Assembly: GCF_012113595.1 (NCBI RefSeq)
Contig: NZ_CP050831.1
Location: 620,001 to 684,000 of the forward strand
Direction: 5' to 3'
DNA: 64,000 bases
From: Bacteroides faecium
GTDB taxonomy: Bacteria > Bacteroidota > Bacteroidia > Bacteroidales > Bacteroidaceae
Every line of letters starts with the position of its first letter. Position 1 is the first letter of the stretch. Below are positions 17,601 to 25,575 of this stretch, piece after piece. The notes beneath the pieces were generated by a model. That model did not search any database, had not been told where the DNA came from, and worked only from the letters and a program-made list of their open reading frames with translations. The position numbers were made by a program, and so were the translations under genes.

Positions 17601-18932
17601 TTATTTGACGATTGATTCTATCTGCCCGGTCAGTTTGAGCAACATCAGGTTGGTGACCCGGTAGTTATAATGCGCGCTGATATAGTTGTTCTGCGCTTCG
17701 CTCATCTGCATTTCATCTTGCAGCACTTCGGTCATTGAAGCGATCCCTTCCCGATAGCGGTCGGACGTGACGGCATATACCTCTTCAGCCAGTAAATAGT
17801 TGGCTTTCTGCTTCTTAAAGTTACGCTGGTTATTCATCAGGTCGTTTACCGCATTCAGATATTGCGTTTGCAGGTTCTTCCGGGCATCTTCCCACGCCAG
17901 TTTGCTATTCTCAATGTCAATCATCGCTTTCCTTATTTTATAGGTCTTATCCAGTCCGTCGAAAATTGGAACACGCAAGGTCAGCCCCAGCCCGTAGGAG
18001 CGAAACCAGTGGTTGGACGGGCCGGAGTGAAACCAATGGTAGCCTTTATCAGTATAGGCGGCATATCTCCAACTGCCCGTCAGGCTAAGAGAAGGGATAT
18101 ATCCGTTGCTGACCATCCGCTTTTGCCGTTCCGCCAATTCTATCTGCGACTGTGTAAGTTGCAGTTCGTAGAGATTTTCCGACAATCCGGTCAGGGCCAC
18201 CGTAGTAATACTGTCGGTATTCACCGGTGTCAGTGCAAATTCCTTTTCGGCAGGATAATCCATTATATACTTCAGCATATTGAGTTGCTGCTTCATCATT
18301 GCCTGCGCATTGTCATATTGCACCTTCAGGTTTTCGAGATTGATATTTACCCTTTTCAAATCCACTTCCATAGACATTCCGTTATCAAAGAAAGCCTGGG
18401 TAATATCCCTCAACTCTTCCAAGCGGATGATATTCGCCTTTATCAACATAATCTGTTCGGCTGTGACTTGTCCGAGATAGTACATCTTGCTGATTTGAAG
18501 AATAATATCCTCTCTTGCCTTACCATAAGACAAGCGGCTGATTTCTTCCATGATTTTGGCAATGGACATGGAAGTATAAAGAGTCTGGTTGAAAAGCGGC
18601 ATTTGCATTTCCAGTCCCGCATTAGCGGAATGTTGCAACGTCCGGGTTATATTATAGGGAACACCATAAGAGGAGCCGTCCGTTACAGATACCGGCGGAT
18701 CAAAATTATTGTTGTAACCGGCGGCGGCACTAATCTGAGGCAACAACCTCGCCCGGTTCTCAGACACGCCATATTTGCTTTTCTGTATTTCTTTGCGTTT
18801 GCTTTCCAACGACAGGTTGTTATCTATACCTATCCGAAGGCAGTCTTCCAATGTCAGGGTTTCTACTTCTTGTGTTCTTCCATTTACGAAGAAGAAACCT
18901 AAAAAGGTAAAAATGAACAGTAGTCTTTTCAT
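17601..18932 (-). CDS. TolC-family outer membrane efflux protein
   Basis: 443 residues with a cleavable signal (LLFIFTFLGFFFVNGRTQ). Two homologous halves rich in long helices (EDCLRIGIDNNLSLESKRKEIQKSKYGVSENRARLLPQI; LAERQKRMVSNGYIPSLSLTGSWRYA) are the OEP repeats of TolC channels. It is the first gene of the efflux operon. An upstream TAAATTTG on the minus strand and a phased repeat array (19064-19171) form its control region. Confidence 0.93.
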   Translation of the reverse strand: MKRLLFIFTFLGFFFVNGRTQEVETLTLEDCLRIGIDNNLSLESKRKEIQKSKYGVSENRARLLPQISAAAGYNNNFDPPVSVTDGSSYGVPYNITRTLQHSANAGLEMQMPLFNQTLYTSMSIAKIMEEISRLSYGKAREDIILQISKMYYLGQVTAEQIMLIKANIIRLEELRDITQAFFDNGMSMEVDLKRVNINLENLKVQYDNAQAMMKQQLNMLKYIMDYPAEKEFALTPVNTDSITTVALTGLSENLYELQLTQSQIELAERQKRMVSNGYIPSLSLTGSWRYAAYTDKGYHWFHSGPSNHWFRSYGLGLTLRVPIFDGLDKTYKIRKAMIDIENSKLAWEDARKNLQTQYLNAVNDLMNNQRNFKKQKANYLLAEEVYAVTSDRYREGIASMTEVLQDEMQMSEAQNNYISAHYNYRVTNLMLLKLTGQIESIVK

Positions 18933-18955
18933 AATAGATGTTCTATAATTGGCTA

Positions 18956-18963
18956 CAAATTTA
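18956..18963 (-). promoter_or_regulatory. -7 promoter element of the tolC-hlyD-MFS-araC operon
   Basis: Minus-strand TAAATTTG fits TAnnTTTG, 24 bp before the start codon of the TolC-family gene. No TTTG sits at the right distance upstream, which may mean it needs an activator. Confidence 0.45.
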
Positions 18964-19063
18964 GCGGGTTACGGCATATGAAGGCTACCCATAATCCGAC
19001 TCTTTATATTCATATTTTCCTTTTTCAATGAAGGGCGATTCAAAGGCGATTAGTTTCAAAATT

Positions 19064-19171
19064 GTTTCTCCGGATGAAACATTTAGTTTCTCGGTGTGGA
19101 ACAGTTGGTTTCTCGGTGTGGAACGAATCGTTTCTCGGTGTGGAACACTTAGTTTCAAATAGGGTTGAAAC
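19064..19171 (+). repeat. 22-bp-phased GTTTC/GAAAC dyad array
   Basis: GTTTC begins at 19064, 19086, 19108, 19130 and 19152, exactly 22 bp apart. The partner half-site GAAAC or GGAAC begins at 19076, 19098, 19120 and 19142 (and 19167, 3 bp late). Three units share the centre TCGGTGT. Each unit is a 17-bp dyad plus a 5-bp spacer, so copies fall on the same face of the helix every two turns. It lies upstream of the efflux promoter and of the divergent gene. Confidence 0.85.
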
Positions 19172-19283
19172 TTTTTTGTCCCCGAACATACTATGTACGC
19201 TATAACACAAAGCAGAACAAGCGCTTTGATAGACAAAAAATAGTGCTTAGTCGATTTTATTTTTATCTGTCCCGTTATCTGCT

Positions 19284-19291
19284 TAGCTTTG
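19284..19291 (+). promoter_or_regulatory. -7 promoter element of the DUF4890 gene
   Basis: TAGCTTTG matches TAnnTTTG, with only a T-rich tract at the -33 position. Confidence 0.45.
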
Positions 19292-19320
19292 AGTGATTAA
19301 AACAAATAAAAGTAAGAGAG

Positions 19321-19917
19321 ATGAATAAGAAAATAAAACTGATAGGGCTTGCAGTCTGCCTGACATGTTGCGCAGGCTTAGCCAATGCACAAGAAGCCAA
19401 CGATTCGCAAGAAAGGCATCAGCAGGAGAAGCGACTGCCGCGGGAAGTTCCGAATCCGGAAAAGATAGCGACACAAATGACCAGGCAGATGAAAGAATCG
19501 TTGCAACTGACTGATAAACAATATAAGAAGATATACAAGCTGAATCTGAAAGAACAAAAAGAGTTTTTCAAGTCCATGCAAAATTCCGGTGAACGACGCC
19601 CGCCAATGGGCGGACCCGGCATGCGGGGCGGACGTCCGCCGATGGGTGGCGGTGGCGAGCCACCGATGATGGGTGAAGGCGGTTTCCCCGGAAGAGCGGG
19701 TGGCGGTGCGATGATGAACAGGGAAAGCAGTTTTGCCGATTCACAAAAGAAAGCGGCAGAAGCCAAAGAGAAGAAAATAAAGAAGATTCTGAGTCCGGAG
19801 CAATATGAGAAATGGCAAACGGAACAAGCTACCGCCCGTAAAAAAGCTTCTCAAAGAAGAGCCCCTAAAGACGGTCATTCCAGTGTCAGCCCGGTCTTTG
19901 ACGAAAAGAAACAATAG
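19321..19917 (+). CDS. DUF4890-type secreted protein with Gly/Pro/Met-rich insert
   Basis: 198 residues with a signal peptide (KIKLIGLAVCLTCCAGLANA). A helical segment (MKESLQLTDKQYKKIYKLNLKEQK cut short: LTDKQYKKIY) and a second (KKILSPEQYEKWQ) recall the Spy/CpxP-like LTxxQ arrangement of DUF4890 proteins. Between them lies a low-complexity part (about 95-140) of PPMGG, GGRPPMGG and MMGEGG repeats. It is probably periplasmic. By analogy with Spy it might be a stress chaperone or metal-binding protein, but that is inference. AGAGAG directly before the ATG is a plausible ribosome site. Confidence 0.8.
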   Translation: MNKKIKLIGLAVCLTCCAGLANAQEANDSQERHQQEKRLPREVPNPEKIATQMTRQMKESLQLTDKQYKKIYKLNLKEQKEFFKSMQNSGERRPPMGGPGMRGGRPPMGGGGEPPMMGEGGFPGRAGGGAMMNRESSFADSQKKAAEAKEKKIKKILSPEQYEKWQTEQATARKKASQRRAPKDGHSSVSPVFDEKKQ

Positions 19918-19990
19918 ATATAAATACTTTAGCATGTTTCAATAACAACACAACAGCGTTTGTTTTTCATAATTTTTTAGTGAATGCAAA

Positions 19991-20030
19991 GCGGCTCTCT
20001 TCGTGAGGAAGAGAGCCGTCCTTATTTTAT
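19991..20030 (+). terminator. Rho-independent terminator after the DUF4890 gene
   Basis: An 11-bp stem CGGCTCTCTTC with GAAGAGAGCCG, a short GTGAG-type loop, followed on the plus strand by TCCTTATTTT. A separate perfect 18-bp palindrome (ACCTTATA/TATAAGGT type) follows at 20056-20073 and may serve the convergent gene. Confidence 0.8.
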
Positions 20031-20082
20031 AAGACTATCTTATACTATTAAGACTACCTTATATATATAAGGTATAATCCAC

Positions 20083-22605
20083 TTATTCCACTTTGGGCTT
20101 CTTAGCTATCTTGCGCCGTCCCATCCATAACAAAACCATGACTCCAATGAGCAACAAAGCCAATGCCGCATAAGCAATACTTTCGGTGACATGAATGCTC
20201 TGCGGGTCGAACCACATTTCAATGGTATGTTCTCCGGCCGGTACGTTCATCGCACGCAAGATATAGTCAGCACGGGCAATGTCTGCCGGCTGCCCGTCAA
20301 TAGTCGCCTGCCATCCCGGATAGTATATTTCAGAGAATACCACAACTCCGTCTTTAGGTGAAGAGGTCTTATAAATCAAGCGGTTCGGTTCGTAGCTAAC
20401 CAAGCGGATAGTGGATAAGGAGTCCTTATATCCTTCTGCCACACCTTTCAGTTGATCCTTGAATTTCGCGTCTACCACAGCAGTCTCTGTCGGAAGAATA
20501 TCATGCAAAGCATCAATTTCCTCGTTTGCATTGTTCACGTATTGCACTTTATCCACAAACCAGGCATTGCCGTAAGCATACGGATTTTGAACAGGGACAG
20601 GTTGTCCTTGTTCTCCGGCAGGGAAGATAAAGTATTTCGTGTTCAGCATATTCAGCACACGGAATTTGGAAGCATCTACACTGTCCATCTCACCGCCGGC
20701 AGTAGCCACAGCCTGATAAGTGGCCTGCATTTCAGGGGCGATATGATGGTCGATCATTTCCTGATAGCGACGCAGTTTGGCGGCATGGTAACCACCGACA
20801 CTCTTATGCCAGTATGCCGTATTATTCTCATTAAACGTATTATTGGGGAAGCCTACGAAGTTCAACACACGGTAATCCAACGTAGTATCCTGAAGGATGA
20901 TTTCATCCGCCTTTGTTTTAACAAATGCTTCCGCCTGTTTGGACTTCGGAACAAATTGTTCGTCATTCAAATAGCGTTTGTTGACTGTCCACATATCTAT
21001 CAGACATAGAAGTGCGATACCCACCAAAGTAAAAGTGGCTTTCAACTTCTTCTGCTGATACAAGAATAAGAGGAAACATCCTACAATGATAATGAAGAAA
21101 CTGCGCCATGCATCCGAAGAGATAATTGCTTCGCGCATTTCCGTCAGATTCGTCACAACCGGGGTAAGATGTTCTGCCGGAAGCCCTTGTTGCAAAGCAG
21201 CCATCTCTTGTGCCGTAACGAAACCGGAGAAGAAGGCACCCGGAGCAACAGCCAGAATCAACGCAACACCTGCTGTAAGCACCAAGGTTACAATTACTCC
21301 TGTACGGTTCTCTTTCAGTTTCAGGATTTCCGGCTTACTGAATATTTCCTTCAAAGCAAAAATCGCCAACAGAGGAATTGTAAATTCGGCAATTACCAAA
21401 ATAGAAGATACGGCACGGAACTTATTATACATCGGGATATAATCTATGAAGAAATCCGTCAGTCCCATGAAATTCTTTCCCCAGGAAAGCAAAATCGAGA
21501 AAATGGTAGCTCCCAGCAATGCCCATTTGAGTGGCCCTTTCACGATAAAACAACCCAAGATAAACAGGAACATGACAAATGCGCCTACATATACCGGGCC
21601 GGCAGTCCACGGCTGGTCACCGAAATATTGCGGGAACTGCGAATAGATACTGCCATACATCGGGTTCGCCTTTGCCATAGCCGCTTCGCTCTGCGACATA
21701 GTAGCCGATGACGACCCGCCTTTCACATTCGGAACCAGTAAGGTCAATGTTTCACCAATTCCGTAACTCCAGTTCGTAATATAATCACGATCCAATCCAC
21801 TGCTTGTCTGGTTGGCGGCTGGTCCTTCCTGCTTCAACTCGCTTTTGCCACGCATCGTCTCTTTGCTATACTCATACGTGTGGTACAGATTGGAGATATT
21901 GATACACACTCCCACTACGGCAGCCAATGCCAAAACCGCGCTGGCTTTGAAGAAATGCGGCAGTTCTTTCTTCTTATAAGCATCTTCGAAATAAGCCCCT
22001 ACGATAAACAGGATGACAAACATGAAGTAATAGCTCATCTGAATGTGGTTGGACTGAATCTGAAGAGCGATGAATAAAGCTGTGACAATTCCCCCCAACA
22101 GGTATTTCTTCCGATAGGCCAGGACCACGCCCGCAATCGTAGGCGGTATATATGCCAGTGTCACAAATTTCCAGATATGTCCCGCAGGTATCAGTATAAA
22201 GAAGTAGGAAGAAAAAGCCCATATAACTCCGCCTAATCCCGCCAGCCATGCCGATATGCCGAATGCCCGCAAGAGGATATAGAATCCGAGCATCATAATA
22301 AAAGTCAGCACCACATAGTCAGGCAGGTAAAGCCGATAAACTTTTTCAACCCAGTTCAAGGGTTTCGTCGAGTCGTAACTTGGAGACATCTGATAAGTAG
22401 GCATACCGCCAAAGATGGCATTCGTCCAGCGTGTACGCTCTCCGGTGCGGTCACGATACTCTTTCGATTCCTGTCCGGCACCTACTCCGGCTACGGAATC
22501 ATGCTGGAACAAAATACGGCCCTCAATATTAGCCGGAAAGAAATAAGCAAAAGACAGAATTATAAAAGCCAGAATGGCGATTAAGTCGGGAAGGAGTTTC
22601 TTCAT
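20083..22605 (-). CDS. YfhO-family multi-pass membrane protein
   Basis: About 840 residues. The N-terminal two thirds contain a dozen or so hydrophobic helices, starting LLPDLIAILAFIILSFAYFFP, with large periplasmic loops. A C-terminal beta-rich domain (about 690-805, with FSEIYYPGWQATIDGQPADI) and a last helix precede a basic tail. YfhO proteins resemble GT-C glycosyltransferases; the B. subtilis member modifies lipoteichoic acid. The Bacteroides role is probably glycosyl transfer onto an envelope polymer. An upstream ATG at 22665 would add 20 residues translated from the AATTGAG repeat; the ATG at 22603-22605 before KKLLPDL is preferred. Confidence 0.85.
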   Translation of the reverse strand: MKKLLPDLIAILAFIILSFAYFFPANIEGRILFQHDSVAGVGAGQESKEYRDRTGERTRWTNAIFGGMPTYQMSPSYDSTKPLNWVEKVYRLYLPDYVVLTFIMMLGFYILLRAFGISAWLAGLGGVIWAFSSYFFILIPAGHIWKFVTLAYIPPTIAGVVLAYRKKYLLGGIVTALFIALQIQSNHIQMSYYFMFVILFIVGAYFEDAYKKKELPHFFKASAVLALAAVVGVCINISNLYHTYEYSKETMRGKSELKQEGPAANQTSSGLDRDYITNWSYGIGETLTLLVPNVKGGSSSATMSQSEAAMAKANPMYGSIYSQFPQYFGDQPWTAGPVYVGAFVMFLFILGCFIVKGPLKWALLGATIFSILLSWGKNFMGLTDFFIDYIPMYNKFRAVSSILVIAEFTIPLLAIFALKEIFSKPEILKLKENRTGVIVTLVLTAGVALILAVAPGAFFSGFVTAQEMAALQQGLPAEHLTPVVTNLTEMREAIISSDAWRSFFIIIVGCFLLFLYQQKKLKATFTLVGIALLCLIDMWTVNKRYLNDEQFVPKSKQAEAFVKTKADEIILQDTTLDYRVLNFVGFPNNTFNENNTAYWHKSVGGYHAAKLRRYQEMIDHHIAPEMQATYQAVATAGGEMDSVDASKFRVLNMLNTKYFIFPAGEQGQPVPVQNPYAYGNAWFVDKVQYVNNANEEIDALHDILPTETAVVDAKFKDQLKGVAEGYKDSLSTIRLVSYEPNRLIYKTSSPKDGVVVFSEIYYPGWQATIDGQPADIARADYILRAMNVPAGEHTIEMWFDPQSIHVTESIAYAALALLLIGVMVLLWMGRRKIAKKPKVE

Positions 22606-22607
22606 AT

Positions 22608-22707
22608 AATTAAGAATTGAGAATTGAGAATTGATAACTGGAAATTGAGAACCACCACACTTCATACCGCGCAGCTAATTCTCAATTTTCAATTCTCAAT
22701 TTAATTA
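22608..22707. repeat. AATTGAG-type inverted repeat between ahcY and the YfhO gene
   Basis: Iterated GAATTGA units at 22612-22635 face TCAATT units at 22680-22703 as an imperfect inverted repeat. In transcription direction the structure begins at the ahcY stop and ends just before the YfhO start. It may form a leaky terminator or mRNA hairpin. Confidence 0.65.
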
Positions 22708-24123
22708 ATATCTATAATGGTCGGCCTTATAAGGTCCGTCTACAGATACACCTATATAAGCAGCCTGTTCAGGAGTCAACTTGGTCAGTTTCACGCCAAT
22801 CTTTTCGAGATGCAGGCGGGCAACTTCTTCGTCCAGATGCTTCGGCAAACGATATACATCGACTTCATATTTCTTGTTAAACAACTCAATCTGAGCCAAT
22901 GTCTGGTTTGTAAACGAGTTACTCATAACGAATGACGGATGTCCCGTTGCGCAACCGAGGTTTACAAGACGACCGTCAGCAAGCAGGATGATACTGTGTC
23001 CATCCGGGAAATAATAGCGGTCTACCTGTGGCTTGATGTTCACACATTTGATACCCGGATAATGCTTCAAGGCGTCTACCTGGATTTCATTATCGAAGTG
23101 ACCGATGTTACAAACAATAGCCTGGTCTTTCATTTTCTCCATATGGTCGATACGGATAATGTCAATATTACCGGTGGTAGTCACGAAAATGTTACCTTCA
23201 GCACAAGCATCTTCCATAGTTACCACTTCAAAGCCTTCCATAGCAGCCTGCAATGCACAGATAGGGTCTACTTCCGTCACCAATACACGTGCTCCGTAAG
23301 AGCGCATGGAGTGGGAACAACCTTTACCTACATCGCCATAACCACATACAACTACGACTTTTCCGGCAATCATCACGTCCGTCGCGCGCTTGATACCGTC
23401 GGCCAATGATTCACGGCAGCCATACAGGTTGTCAAACTTGGATTTCGTCACCGAGTCGTTTACATTGAATGCCGGGAACAGCAGTTTGCCTTCTTCCTGC
23501 ATCTGATACAAACGGTGTACGCCTGTCGTTGTCTCTTCAGATACACCACGCATTTCTTCAGCGACACGATGCCAACGGGTATTATCTTCTGCCAATACTT
23601 TCTTCAGGATGGCATTCAGTTCGATTTCATCTTCAGCATGTACTTCCTTATCTAATACAGCCGCGTTATTCTCTGCGTCATAACCTACGTGAATCATCAT
23701 CGTAGCGTCACCGCCATCGTCCACAATCACATTCGGGCCTTTACCATCAGCAAAGCTCAATGCCTGCAAAGTACACCACCAGTAATCGGCAAGCGTTTCA
23801 CCCTTCCATGCAAACACAGGTACGCCTGAAGCAGCAATGGCAGCAGCAGCATGATCCTGCGTTGAATATATATTACAAGAGCACCAGCGGACTTCAGCTC
23901 CTAAAGCTACCAATGTTTCAATCAACACGGCTGTTTGAATAGTCATGTGCAACGAGCCCATAATGCGGGCACCCTTTAACGGTTTGGATTCTCCATACTT
24001 TTCGCGAAGAGCCATCAGGCCGGGCATTTCTTTTTCTGCCAAATCGATTTCCTTGCGTCCAAAATCTGCAAGCGTAATATCTGCCACCTTATAGGGCAGA
24101 GTAGAGAATAATTCTGTAGACAT
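22705..24123 (-). CDS. ahcY: Adenosylhomocysteinase
   Basis: A 472-residue enzyme hydrolysing S-adenosylhomocysteine to adenosine and homocysteine, in the cytoplasm. Family landmarks: HMTIQTAVLIETL with CNIYSTQDHAAAA (substrate domain), the NAD-binding GYGDVGKG (261-268), GHFDNEIQVDAL, and the C-terminal GPYKADHYRY with the conserved Lys and Tyr that reach the neighbouring subunit. An in-frame ATG 12 bp upstream (24135) is possible. It has a near-perfect promoter and keeps the methyl cycle running by removing a methyltransferase inhibitor. The adenosine kinase at 27310-28299 would use its adenosine product. Confidence 0.97.
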   Translation of the reverse strand: MSTELFSTLPYKVADITLADFGRKEIDLAEKEMPGLMALREKYGESKPLKGARIMGSLHMTIQTAVLIETLVALGAEVRWCSCNIYSTQDHAAAAIAASGVPVFAWKGETLADYWWCTLQALSFADGKGPNVIVDDGGDATMMIHVGYDAENNAAVLDKEVHAEDEIELNAILKKVLAEDNTRWHRVAEEMRGVSEETTTGVHRLYQMQEEGKLLFPAFNVNDSVTKSKFDNLYGCRESLADGIKRATDVMIAGKVVVVCGYGDVGKGCSHSMRSYGARVLVTEVDPICALQAAMEGFEVVTMEDACAEGNIFVTTTGNIDIIRIDHMEKMKDQAIVCNIGHFDNEIQVDALKHYPGIKCVNIKPQVDRYYFPDGHSIILLADGRLVNLGCATGHPSFVMSNSFTNQTLAQIELFNKKYEVDVYRLPKHLDEEVARLHLEKIGVKLTKLTPEQAAYIGVSVDGPYKADHYRY

Positions 24124-24151
24124 ATTGTAAATCATTTAATATATAATGGTA

Positions 24152-24183
24152 CAAAGATAGAACATTCTGATTAGTAGGGCAAA
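24152..24183 (-). promoter_or_regulatory. Consensus promoter of ahcY
   Basis: Minus strand: TTTG (24180-24183), 20-nt spacer, TATCTTTG (24152-24159), about 28 bp before the start. Full match to the Bacteroides consensus. Confidence 0.8.
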
Positions 24184-24247
24184 AGCTATCCGTTTTTTTT
24201 ATATTATAATAACTTGGAAGGTCACCCGCTTTGTCGAAATAATGCCT

Positions 24248-24255
24248 TATATTTG
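24248..24255 (+). promoter_or_regulatory. -7 element of the histidine kinase gene
   Basis: TATATTTG, 51 bp before the ATG at 24307. A start farther upstream (TTG 24214) would precede the transcript, so this element helps fix the start. Confidence 0.55.
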
Positions 24256-24306
24256 CAACTGATAAAACAGTTTATACAACATTTAGTAAATAGCAGTAAG
24301 CCCTCT

Positions 24307-25497
24307 ATGCGAAACTACGACAACAAAACAAAAGAAGAGTTATTAGAAATAATCGAACAATTAGAGAAGAAGACAGAATATCTTTCTTCCCAATCTGTAT
24401 GCACTGATTCGGAACGTTTTCGTGAAAGATACGGCATGCGTATATTGGATGCCCTCCCCGATATGCTCACTGTTTTCGACCATGACGCTAATATTATCGA
24501 GCTTGCCTCTTCAGCCGCGACTAATCATGTGGAAGGGACTGATTCCGAAAGCATTATTTCTTCAAATGTAAAGGACATTTTGCCCAAGGAAGCGTACGAG
24601 AATGTACGCAGAAACATGGATAAAGTAATCCGTACCGGCAAAAGTTCGACTGCCAGGCATGATTTGGTACAGGACGGTATTCTGCATCATTACGAAAATC
24701 GCATCTTCCCTTTGGATGATGAATATCTGCTGTGTATGTGCCGTGACATATCCAAGCAATGGGATGCGGAGCAAACAAATGCCAGGCAGAAAAAGGAACT
24801 GGATGCCGCCAGGATAAAAGCCGAAGAGTCCGACCGGCTCAAATCTGCCTTTCTAGCCAATATGAGCCATGAAATCCGCACTCCGCTTAATGCCATAGTC
24901 GGATTTTCCAAATTGCTCGCATCTGCGGAATCCGCAGAAGAAAAGAACCAATATGCCGAGATTATCGACAGAAACTCGGAGATACTGCTGAACCTGTTTA
25001 ATGACATTCTTGATTTGTCATCGCTTGAAGCCGGATCGCTCAAGTTCAATATCCGCCCTATCAAGTTAATCGACATTTGCCTGCAACTGGTGCAGCAATT
25101 CCATTATAAAACTCAAAGCAGTGTCAAACTCATCCTGGATGACGTAGATACGGATATGTATGCTTCCGGTGACTGGAATCGCGTCATACAGGTTATAAGT
25201 AATCTGCTTAGCAACGCCACCAAGTTTACTCCCAAGGGAGAAATTCACTTCGGCTATCTCGAAAAGGAAGATTTTGTGGAATTCTATGTCAAGGACAGCG
25301 GCATCGGCATTGCGCCAGAAAGAGCAGCTACCATCTTCCGCCGTTTCGGAAAAGTAAATGATTTCATACAGGGAACCGGACTGGGACTGACACTCTGCAG
25401 AATGTTAGTAGAAAAGATGGGCGGACGTATCTGGCTACGCTCTCAAGAAGGCAAAGGAAGCAGATTCTACTTTACTCTCCCGTTGGTTCGCGTCTAA
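24307..25497 (+). CDS. Soluble PAS-domain sensor histidine kinase
   Basis: 396 residues from the ATG at 24307; no membrane segment, so cytoplasmic. A short N-terminal coiled coil is followed by a PAS-like sensor (about 36-155, LDALPDMLTVFDHDANIIE to CRDISKQ), a linker helix, HisKA with His188 in MSHEIRTPLN, and HATPase_c with N-box NLLSNATKF (299-307), G1 DSGIGIA (330-336) and G2 GTGLGLTL (356-363). All catalytic boxes are intact. It lacks a receiver domain and no response regulator lies nearby, so it is an orphan kinase. It is divergent from ahcY. Confidence 0.92.
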   Translation: MRNYDNKTKEELLEIIEQLEKKTEYLSSQSVCTDSERFRERYGMRILDALPDMLTVFDHDANIIELASSAATNHVEGTDSESIISSNVKDILPKEAYENVRRNMDKVIRTGKSSTARHDLVQDGILHHYENRIFPLDDEYLLCMCRDISKQWDAEQTNARQKKELDAARIKAEESDRLKSAFLANMSHEIRTPLNAIVGFSKLLASAESAEEKNQYAEIIDRNSEILLNLFNDILDLSSLEAGSLKFNIRPIKLIDICLQLVQQFHYKTQSSVKLILDDVDTDMYASGDWNRVIQVISNLLSNATKFTPKGEIHFGYLEKEDFVEFYVKDSGIGIAPERAATIFRRFGKVNDFIQGTGLGLTLCRMLVEKMGGRIWLRSQEGKGSRFYFTLPLVRV

Positions 25498-25516
25498 AAA
25501 GATACTTTGACAAATA

Positions 25517-25568
25517 AGAAACGGTGGATAGCTCTTGCAATATAGCTATCCACCGTTTCTCTTATCTA
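25517..25568. terminator. Bidirectional terminator between the kinase and the S41 protease
   Basis: A perfect 17-bp stem (25517-25533 with 25544-25560), a 10-nt loop, and T-rich flanks on both strands, placed between convergent genes. Confidence 0.85.
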
Positions 25569-25575
25569 TTCAATC

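Larger units (their letters stand above)
18933..19320. other. Divergent control region between the efflux operon and the DUF4890 gene
   Basis: 388 bp without a credible gene; an 83-codon minus-strand frame runs through tandem repeats whose 22-bp period breaks the codon phase. It holds the efflux -7 element, the phased array and, at 19284-19291, a plus-strand TAGCTTTG 30 bp before the DUF4890 start. Confidence 0.6.

Noticed and set aside
19064..19171. CRISPR array
   Set aside because: Conserved cores are about 17 bp with 5-bp spacers, far too short for CRISPR, and no cas gene is in the window. The same applies to 8096-8201 and 54345-54417.
18985..19236. An 83-codon minus-strand reading frame through the GTTTC array
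   Set aside because: The 22-bp repeat period is not a multiple of three, so the repeats encode different residues each time; there is no family signal and the region fits a control region better.
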